Shown here: in pieces, positions 1 to 4,737 of the stretch | Numbering within the stretch: the stretch's first letter is position 1 | Layout of the letters: each line of letters starts with the position of its first letter | Assembly (NCBI GenBank): GCA_025450955.1 | Contig: JANWLJ010000321.1 | Span: forward strand, 1-5,841 | Direction of reading: 5' to 3' | Source of the DNA: Polyangium sp. (in: bacteria) | GTDB lineage: Bacteria; Myxococcota_A; Polyangia; Palsa-1104 | DNA length: 5,841 bases | Program-made: the position numbers and the translations under genes | The notes under the pieces: generated by a model | The model's input: the letters and a program-made list of their open reading frames with translations, nothing else | Database searches by the model: none | What the model was told of the DNA's origin: nothing

Positions 1-570
1 CTCGTCGACGGCGCGTGGATCCGCAGCCACCTCGACGTCGACTTCACCAACGGCGGACACCACTTCACCCGCCGCTACATTCCGCGCGACGAGGTGTGGG
101 TCGATCGCGAGGCGCCGGGCGCGGGCGAGCTCGAATTTTTATTTCGCCATCAGCTCCGCGAGCGGGCGTTCATGGCCGAGGGGGCGCCCTATCTCAAGGC
201 GCTCGCGCGCGCGAACCGCCTCGAGCGGCAGGAGCGCCGCGCCGCGCTCGACGAGCCGAGCTTGCCGATCGGCGAAGCGCGCCAGCGGGCGCGGCGCCAT
301 CGGGTGGGCGTTCTCGACGGTGACGCGCTGTGGGTGGTCGACGGGCGGGCGGTGCGCGATCGCTTCGATCCCAACTTCACCGGCGGCGGCCACCACTGGC
401 GCTACCGCTTCATTCCGCGCGCGGAGATCTGGATCGACGACGCGGTGGCCGAGCGCGAGCTCGACTTTACCGTCGCCCACGAGGCGCACGAGCTCAAGCT
501 GATGCGCGACGGAATGAGCTATCACGACGCCCACGATCGCGCGCTCGCGATCGAACGCGCGCTCCGTCGC
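1..570 (+). repeat. Diverged intragenic duplication (about 330-nt period)
   Basis: Bases 1-240 and 334-570 encode two copies of the same module, offset by 111 residues in the first half and 110 after a one-residue gap near residues 37-43. Matching positions include D3/D114, G4/G115, F15/F126, T16/T127, G18-G19/G129-G130, H20-H21/H131-H132, I27-P28-R29/I138-P139-R140, W33/W144, D35/D146, H50/H160, E54/E164, M58/M168, G61/G171, Y64/Y174 and R79-R80/R189-R190. Copy 1 begins right at the window edge, so further copies could lie upstream. Confidence 0.85.
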
Positions 571-648
571 GGCACCTATCGCAAGATCGCGGTGGTGGTC
601 GGCGCGGCGATCGCGCTGCACACCCGCCGTCGCCGCCGCGCGATCTGA
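1..648 (+). CDS. Unrecognised protein with two diverged copies of one domain (5' end outside window)
   Basis: The frame is open from base 1 and ends at TGA 646-648, giving 215 visible residues; the true start lies upstream. An in-frame GTG at 94 exists but falls inside the first domain copy, so I reject it as the start. Two copies of one module are visible, residues 1-80 and 112-190, joined by an Arg/Glu-rich linker. Each reads roughly DG...F-T-x-G-G-H-H...[YF]-I-P-R-x-E-[VI]-W-[VI]-D, then E-L-[ED]-F, then a helix beginning with His, then M-x-x-G and a Tyr. Copy 2 has H160-E-A-H-E164 and a second His/Asp cluster (H175, D176, H178); copy 1 has H50-Q-L-R-E54 and lacks the second cluster. The tail (about residues 196-215) is a short hydrophobic run followed by several arginines. 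From memory, and unchecked, similar modules occur in small uncharacterised phage or accessory proteins. The histidines and acids could bind a metal, but I assign no function. The gene appears separate from the genes downstream. Confidence 0.85.
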   Translation, partial: LVDGAWIRSHLDVDFTNGGHHFTRRYIPRDEVWVDREAPGAGELEFLFRHQLRERAFMAEGAPYLKALARANRLERQERRAALDEPSLPIGEARQRARRHRVGVLDGDALWVVDGRAVRDRFDPNFTGGGHHWRYRFIPRAEIWIDDAVAERELDFTVAHEAHELKLMRDGMSYHDAHDRALAIERALRRGTYRKIAVVVGAAIALHTRRRRRAI

Positions 649-657
649 TCGCGAGCG

Positions 658-734
658 GTTTGCGTGCTGCGATTGCGCGGTGAGGATGAATCGCGCGTAT
701 TCGGGATCTCCATTCAGCCTGTGCGCGCGCAAAC
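658..734 (+). other. Nested inverted repeats in the gap after the first gene
   Basis: GTTTGCGTGC (658-667) can pair with GCGCGCAAAC (725-734) through ten base pairs with one G-U. Inside it, GCGATT (669-674) pairs with AATCGC (689-694) across a 14-nt loop. No T-run follows, so this is not a typical intrinsic terminator. It could be mRNA 3'-end structure of the upstream gene or chance in GC-rich DNA. I see nothing else definite in 649-763. Confidence 0.25.
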
Positions 735-763
735 AGTGTAATGAGCGCTTCATATCTTACTAG

Positions 764-791
764 TTGATTCCATTGGGTATTTCGCTAGATT
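764..791 (+). promoter_or_regulatory. Possible sigma-70-type promoter for the lipoprotein gene
   Basis: TTGATT (764-769) and TAGATT (786-791), 16 nt apart, each match the -35 and -10 consensus at 4 of 6 positions. They lie in the most AT-rich stretch of the window (about 736-791), directly before a gene with a good ribosome binding site. The predicted transcript would start near 798, leaving a very short leader that barely includes the binding site, which weakens the call. A start further upstream in the same AT-rich block is possible. Confidence 0.35.
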
Positions 792-798
792 GGAAGGT

Positions 799-804
799 GG
801 AGGT
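799..804 (+). promoter_or_regulatory. Ribosome binding site of the lipoprotein gene
   Basis: GGAGGT lies 8 nt before ATG 813. It is the best Shine-Dalgarno in the window and fixes the start of the small lipoprotein gene. The sthA and hemE starts have nothing comparable. Confidence 0.8.
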
Positions 805-812
805 CACGAGAC

Positions 813-1205
813 ATGAAGCGCACCGCCCTCGCCTTTGTCCTCTCCCTTTCGTTCGCCGGCGGCTGCGCCGCCATGGACGGCAACTTCGTCGGCCGGCCCG
901 CGCCGGTGCAGAGCGAGTCGAAGAGCGCCGCCACCACCTATCAGTTCGAAGCGATGGACGCGCTGCCGCCGGCGCCGCTCAAAGAGAGCGTGCCCGAGCT
1001 GAGCGCGACGCAGGTCTGGGTGCCGGGCTACTACGAGCCGGTCGCCGGCACCTGGCTGTGGCACCAGGGCGAGGCGCGTGAGCTCAAAGAGGGCTATCGG
1101 CTGTTGCCCGCCAGCTATCACGCCGAGAGCGGCAAGATCTACTTCACGCCGCCGCGCTGGCATCGCGCCGACCTGGCTTCGGCGACCGGCGCGCTCAAGA
1201 AGTAG
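813..1205 (+). CDS. Small putative lipoprotein with degenerate WxxGxW-type motif
   Basis: The product is 130 residues; the start is fixed by GGAGGT 8 nt upstream and the stop is TAG 1203-1205. The N-terminus is a short signal peptide: K2-R3, a hydrophobic stretch 5-15, then A15-G16-G17-C18, an acceptable though not perfect lipobox, so Cys18 is the likely lipidated residue. D22 lies four residues after the cysteine. After a Ser/Pro/Ala-rich linker (about 28-65) comes V68-W-V-P-G-Y-Y74 followed by W81-L-W83, recalling the WxxGxW (YXWVPGYW) repeats of small bacterial envelope proteins; here the last aromatic is Tyr and the second unit is poor. A further aromatic segment lies at 102-117 (Y102, Y110, F111, W116). 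Exported and probably membrane-anchored; function unknown. It sits 36 nt before sthA in the same direction, but its own promoter-like region and different character suggest it is not part of the heme unit. Confidence 0.85.
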   Translation: MKRTALAFVLSLSFAGGCAAMDGNFVGRPAPVQSESKSAATTYQFEAMDALPPAPLKESVPELSATQVWVPGYYEPVAGTWLWHQGEARELKEGYRLLPASYHAESGKIYFTPPRWHRADLASATGALKK

Positions 1206-1228
1206 TCCGCGCTCCGGCTCCGCGCGTT

Positions 1229-1234
1229 TATGCT
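1229..1234 (+). promoter_or_regulatory. Possible -10 element for a leaderless sthA transcript
   Basis: TATGCT (4 of 6 to TATAAT) ends 7 nt before ATG 1242, the distance at which transcription would begin on or beside the start codon. The sthA start lacks a usable Shine-Dalgarno: GGGAG at 1235-1239 is only 2 nt from the ATG. No convincing -35 is visible. An alternative in-frame ATG at 1230 lies inside this hexamer. Confidence 0.3.
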
Positions 1235-1241
1235 GGGAGCC

Positions 1242-2651
1242 ATGTACGACTACGACTGGCTCGTGCTCGGATCGGGGCCGTCGGGAGAAAAGGGCGCGGT
1301 CCAGGCCGCCTGGTTCGGCAAGCGGGTGGCGCTCGTCGAGCGGCAGCGGGAAGTCGGCGGCGCCTGCGTCAACACCGGCACCTTGCCGTCGAAGACGCTG
1401 CGCGAGACCGCGCTCTACCTCTCGGGATGGCGCAAGCGCGAGATGTACGGGATGGCCTGCCAGCTTCGGCAGGATGTCTCGGTGCCGGAGCTGATGTGCC
1501 GGCAGGAGCCGGTGGTCGGCCACGAGCAGGGGCGCATCCAGCAAAATCTCGCGCGGCACAAGGTCGACCTCCTCTCCGGCGAGGCGCGATTCGTCGACGA
1601 GCACACCGTCGAGATCGTGCCCGACGACGGCGCGCCGAGGCGGGTGACCGCGGACGCGATCCTGGTAGCGGTGGGCTCCTCGCCGTTTCGGCCGGCGTTC
1701 GTGCCGTTCGAAGATCCCGACGTCAACGACTCCGACTCGATCTTGCGGCTCGATCGGATCCCGAAGGAGATGGCGATCCTCGGCGGCGGAGTGATCGGCT
1801 GCGAGTACGCGTCGATCTTCGCCGCGCTCGGCACCCGCTGCACGATCGTCGAGGGACGCGGCGAGATCCTCGGCTTTCTCGACGGGGAGGTGAACCGGCT
1901 GCTCACCAGCGAGCTGCGCGAGCTCGGCTGCGAGATCCTGCTCGACCGGCACGTCACCGAGGTGAGCCGCGACCAGGGAGCGCTCACCTGCCTGCTCGAC
2001 GACGGGCGAAGGATCCGCTGCGAGCGGCTCCTGTTCGCCGGTGGTCGCGCCGGCAACACCTGCGGCCTTGGGCTCGAGCGGATCGGCGTCGAGCCGGACG
2101 CGCGAGGGCTCCTCAAGGTGAGCGAGCATTTTCAGCTCGCGGGCGCGCGCGGCGGACGGATCTATGCCGCCGGCGACGTGATCGGTTTTCCCGCGCTGGC
2201 GTCGGTGGCGATGGAGCAGGGGCGAGTGGCCGCCTGCCACGCCTTCGGCATTCAGTACAAGACCAAGGTGTCGTCGCAGTTTCCTTATGGGCTGTACACG
2301 ATTCCCGAGGTGTCGATGATCGGCGAGACCGAGGAGTCGGCGAAGAAAAAGGGGATCGATTACGAGGTCGGGCGCGCGCTCTATCGCGACAACGCGCGCG
2401 GGCAGATCTGCGGCGACACCAGCGGCCTGCTCAAGCTGGTGTTTCAGGCCGCCGACAAGCGGCTCATCGGCGTGCACGTGATCGGCGACCGGGCGACCGA
2501 GCTGGTCCACACCGGCGCGCAGGTGATGCACTTTTCGGGGACGATCGACGACTTCATCGATCAGATCTTCAATTTTCCGACGCTGAGCAACCTCTTCAAG
2601 TACGCCGCCTACGACGGGCTGGGGCGGCTCGCAAGGCGCAGCAGCCTGTAG
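1242..2651 (+). CDS. sthA: Soluble pyridine nucleotide transhydrogenase-like flavoprotein (SthA family)
   Basis: The 469-residue product matches the E. coli SthA layout (466 residues) end to end. SthA is a cytosolic FAD enzyme that passes hydride between NADPH and NAD+. Visible parts: FAD-binding G10-S-G-P-S-G15; the redox region C42-V-N-T-G-T47, where the second cysteine of disulfide reductases is Thr, as in SthA; NAD(P)-binding G181-G-G-V-I-G186 followed by a C-E-Y-A-S-I-F segment typical of SthA; the second FAD contact A-G-D around 310-312; and a C-terminal N-F-P-T (444-447) where lipoamide dehydrogenase has its catalytic His. Together these exclude a lipoamide dehydrogenase. An oddity is E204 at the end of the second strand of the NAD(P) fold, where E. 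coli SthA has Asn. ATG 1242 is chosen because the protein then begins just before the FAD motif; ATG 1230 would add four residues and has no Shine-Dalgarno. It ends 12 nt before hemE. Confidence 0.88.
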   Translation: MYDYDWLVLGSGPSGEKGAVQAAWFGKRVALVERQREVGGACVNTGTLPSKTLRETALYLSGWRKREMYGMACQLRQDVSVPELMCRQEPVVGHEQGRIQQNLARHKVDLLSGEARFVDEHTVEIVPDDGAPRRVTADAILVAVGSSPFRPAFVPFEDPDVNDSDSILRLDRIPKEMAILGGGVIGCEYASIFAALGTRCTIVEGRGEILGFLDGEVNRLLTSELRELGCEILLDRHVTEVSRDQGALTCLLDDGRRIRCERLLFAGGRAGNTCGLGLERIGVEPDARGLLKVSEHFQLAGARGGRIYAAGDVIGFPALASVAMEQGRVAACHAFGIQYKTKVSSQFPYGLYTIPEVSMIGETEESAKKKGIDYEVGRALYRDNARGQICGDTSGLLKLVFQAADKRLIGVHVIGDRATELVHTGAQVMHFSGTIDDFIDQIFNFPTLSNLFKYAAYDGLGRLARRSSL

Positions 2652-2657
2652 CATACT
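2652..2657 (+). promoter_or_regulatory. Possible -10 element directly before hemE
   Basis: CATACT (overlapping TAGCAT at 2649-2654) ends 6 nt before ATG 2664, and no Shine-Dalgarno precedes the ATG. This mirrors the arrangement before sthA. No -35 is recognisable. If real, hemE could be transcribed alone as a leaderless message as well as by read-through from sthA. Confidence 0.25.
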
Positions 2658-2663
2658 GCCCGC

Positions 2664-3701
2664 ATGTCCCGAGCCGATCGGTTCCTACAGGCGCTCGCCG
2701 GCCAGCCGGTCGACACCACGCCGCTCTGGATCATGCGGCAGGCGGGGCGTTACCTGCCCGAGTACCGAGCGACCCGCGCGCGGGCGCACGATTTTCTCAC
2801 GCTGTGCAAGACGCCGGAGCTGGCCTGCGAGGTGACGCTCCAGCCGGTCGAGCGGCTCGGCGTCGACGCTGCGATCTTGTTCTCGGATATTTTGATCCCC
2901 GTCGAGAAGATGGGGGTGCCGCTCACCTTTGCCGAGGGTGAAGGGCCGCGCCTTCAACCGGTGCGCGACGCGGCCGGGATCGCTGCGTTGCGTGTGCCCG
3001 ACGTCGAGGGCGAGCTCGGCTACGTGCTCGACGCGATCCGTCTGGTGCGGCGCGCGCTCGACGGCAAGGTGCCGCTCATCGGCTTCGCCGGCGCGCCGTT
3101 TACCCTGCTCAGCTACGTCGTCGAGGGGCAGACCGGAAAGCAGTTCGCCGAGACCAAGCGGCTCTTGTTCGCCGCGCCCGAGCTGGCGCATCGGCTCTTG
3201 CAAAAGATCGCCGACACCACCGTCGCCTATCTCGGGGCGCAGGTGCGGGCGGGGGCGCAGGCGCTCCAGCTCTTCGATTCGTGGGTGGGGCAGCTCGCGC
3301 CCGAGGATTTTTCGGCGTTCGCCGCGCCGTACGTCAAGCAGGTGATCGACCGGCTGACGCCGCTCGGCGCGCCGATCATCTACTTCGCCAACGACGGGGC
3401 GATGCTGCTCGGCGAGGCGGCCAAGCTCGGCGCCCACGCGCTCGGCGTCGACTGGCGGGTGCCGCTCGATCGGGCGCGCGCCCAGGTCGGCGATCAGGTG
3501 ACGCTGCAAGGCAACCTCGATCCGTGCGTGCTATTCGCGCCGCCGGAGGTGATCGAGCGGCGGGCGGCCGACGTGCTCCGGCGCGCGGGCGATCGGCCGC
3601 ATGTGTTCAATCTCGGGCACGGGATCTTGCCGCCGACTCCGCCCGAGCACGCCGAGGCGCTGGTCGAGATCGTGCATCGGCTCGGGCAGCGTCGGAGCTG
3701 A
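2664..3701 (+). CDS. hemE: Uroporphyrinogen decarboxylase
   Basis: The 345-residue product has the usual family length and is complete. It removes four acetate carboxyls from uroporphyrinogen III to give coproporphyrinogen III in the cytosol, without a cofactor. The N-terminal signature W22-I-M-R-Q-A-G-R-Y-L-P-E33 carries the two substrate-binding arginines R25 and R29 (human R37 and R41). The F-S-D-I-L segment gives D75 (human D86). F-A-G-A-P-F-T leads to Y151 (human Y164), F-D-S-W gives S206 (human S219), and N-L-G-H-G-I-L gives H319 (human H339). Every active-site position I know is therefore present. The start is an ATG without a Shine-Dalgarno, 12 nt after sthA; the N-terminus from this ATG matches the family, so the start is likely right. 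The stop TGA is one base before the hemH start, so the two are surely translated from one message. Confidence 0.97.
   Translation: MSRADRFLQALAGQPVDTTPLWIMRQAGRYLPEYRATRARAHDFLTLCKTPELACEVTLQPVERLGVDAAILFSDILIPVEKMGVPLTFAEGEGPRLQPVRDAAGIAALRVPDVEGELGYVLDAIRLVRRALDGKVPLIGFAGAPFTLLSYVVEGQTGKQFAETKRLLFAAPELAHRLLQKIADTTVAYLGAQVRAGAQALQLFDSWVGQLAPEDFSAFAAPYVKQVIDRLTPLGAPIIYFANDGAMLLGEAAKLGAHALGVDWRVPLDRARAQVGDQVTLQGNLDPCVLFAPPEVIERRAADVLRRAGDRPHVFNLGHGILPPTPPEHAEALVEIVHRLGQRRS
3694..3697 (+). promoter_or_regulatory. Ribosome binding site of hemH inside the end of hemE
   Basis: GGAG lies 5 nt before ATG 3703, within the last codons of hemE. It selects ATG 3703 over the longer open frame that runs upstream inside hemE and supports coupled translation of the two genes. 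Confidence 0.6.
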
Positions 3702-3702
3702 G

Positions 3703-4737
3703 ATGATCGCGCGCGCAGCCGGCACGCTCGAGCGGCCGATCGCGGTGGTGCTGCTCAACATGGGCGGGCCCGACTCGCTCGAGGCGGTCGAGCCGTTTTT
3801 GTTCAACCTGTTTCGAGATCCCGATCTGATCCCGCTGCCGCTTGGATTTTTATGGCAGCGACGGTTCGCCCAGATGGTGTCGCGCGCGCGCGCCAAAGTG
3901 GTTCGCGACTATTACCGGCAGATCGGCGGCCGATCGCCGATCGGCGAGATCACCCGCGGGCAGGCCGAGGCGCTCGAGGCGCGGCTCAACCTCGGGCGGC
4001 CGGGCACCTACCGCTGCCTGGTGGCGATGCGCTATTCGCCGCCGTTTACCGACGAGGCGCTGGCGGAAGCGGCGCGGCTCGGCGCGCGCACCATCGTCGG
4101 GCTGTCGCTCTATCCGCACTACACCACCGCCACCACCGGCTCATCTCTGTGGGAGCTCCGGCGCCAGCTCGCCGGCAAGCCGCCTTGCGTCGGCGCGGTG
4201 AATTATCTCGAGATCGATCGCTGGTACGACGCGCCGCTCTATCTCGACGCGCTGGCGGCGCAGGTCAAAAAGGGGCTGGCGGAATTTCCCGTCGAGCGGC
4301 AGGCGGGAGTCGAGCTGCTGTTCTCGGCGCACGGGCTTCCGGAGAGCTTCATCCGCGAGCGCGGCGAGCCCTACGTCGCGCACCTCGAGCAGACGATCGC
4401 CGGCGTGCTCGCGCGCCTGCCAGGGCAGCATCCGTGGCGGCTGGCGTTTCAGAGCCGCGCCGGAAAAGCGCGCTGGCTCGAGCCGTCCACCGACGAGGCG
4501 CTCAGGCTGCTCGCGCGCACCGGACGCACCGAGGTGCTGGCGATCCCGATCTCGTTCGTCTCCGATCACATCGAGACGCTCTACGAGATCGATCTGCTGT
4601 TCGGCGACGAGGCCAAGAAGCTGGGCCTCGATTTTCGGCGCGCGCCGTCGCTCAATACCGAGCCGGCGTTCATCGAAGCGCTCGCCGATCTGGTCGAGCG
4701 GCGGGTGGCCGAGGCGGGCGGGATCGCCTCGACATGA
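3703..4737 (+). CDS. hemH: Ferrochelatase
   Basis: The 344-residue product inserts Fe2+ into the porphyrin ring, the metal insertion step of heme synthesis. The start L17-L-N-M-G-G-P23 is the family N-terminal signature. F-S-A-H210-G-L-P holds the catalytic His (human H263), F-Q-S-R-A-G-K-A-R-W-L-E-P is the usual conserved block, and S-D-H289-I-E291-T-L-Y-E-I holds the catalytic Glu (human E343). The tail keeps the S-L-N-x-x-P-x-F-I-E-A-L segment. Only two cysteines are visible (R-C-L-V near 106 and P-P-C-V-G near 164), and no C-terminal cysteine cluster, so a [2Fe-2S] centre like that of the human enzyme is not expected. The D-H-I-E-T-L-Y form is closer to protoporphyrin ferrochelatases than to the D-H-L-E-V-L-Y of Bacillus coproporphyrin ferrochelatase. 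It starts one base after hemE, and its stop overlaps the hemG start in ATGA. Confidence 0.96.
   Translation: MIARAAGTLERPIAVVLLNMGGPDSLEAVEPFLFNLFRDPDLIPLPLGFLWQRRFAQMVSRARAKVVRDYYRQIGGRSPIGEITRGQAEALEARLNLGRPGTYRCLVAMRYSPPFTDEALAEAARLGARTIVGLSLYPHYTTATTGSSLWELRRQLAGKPPCVGAVNYLEIDRWYDAPLYLDALAAQVKKGLAEFPVERQAGVELLFSAHGLPESFIRERGEPYVAHLEQTIAGVLARLPGQHPWRLAFQSRAGKARWLEPSTDEALRLLARTGRTEVLAIPISFVSDHIETLYEIDLLFGDEAKKLGLDFRRAPSLNTEPAFIEALADLVERRVAEAGGIAST

Noticed and set aside
478..492. HExxH zinc protease motif in the first gene
   Set aside because: The sequence is H-E-A-H-E, not HExxH, and copy 1 has H-Q-L-R-E. A metal site is possible, but a protease assignment is not supported.
639..653. Palindrome CGCGATC-T-GATCGCG across the first gene's stop as a terminator
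   Set aside because: The arms are separated by a single base, so no hairpin loop can form as drawn, and no T-run follows. It probably reflects the general GATCG richness.
1208..1229. Intrinsic terminator between the lipoprotein gene and sthA
   Set aside because: CGCGC (1208-1212) can pair with GCGCG (1222-1226) around a 9-nt loop with TTT after it, but a five-pair stem and three T are too weak to call in GC-rich DNA.
1230..1241. Upstream ATG at 1230 as the sthA start
   Set aside because: It adds only four residues, has no Shine-Dalgarno, and lies within the possible -10 hexamer TATGCT. ATG 1242 places the N-terminus just before the FAD motif as in the family.
1242..2651. Lipoamide dehydrogenase or mercuric reductase
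   Set aside because: The second redox cysteine is Thr47 and the C-terminal catalytic His is replaced by Asn in N-F-P-T, both as in SthA. No mercury-binding C-terminal cysteines are present.
804..2654. Long open frame of 616 codons on the minus strand
   Set aside because: It lies almost wholly antisense to sthA and the lipoprotein gene. Its sequence is rich in Arg, His, Ala and Leu with no recognisable motif, as expected for a mirror frame in GC-rich coding DNA.
3703..4737. [2Fe-2S] cluster in ferrochelatase
   Set aside because: Only two cysteines occur, far apart, and none in the C-terminal region, so four ligands are not available.
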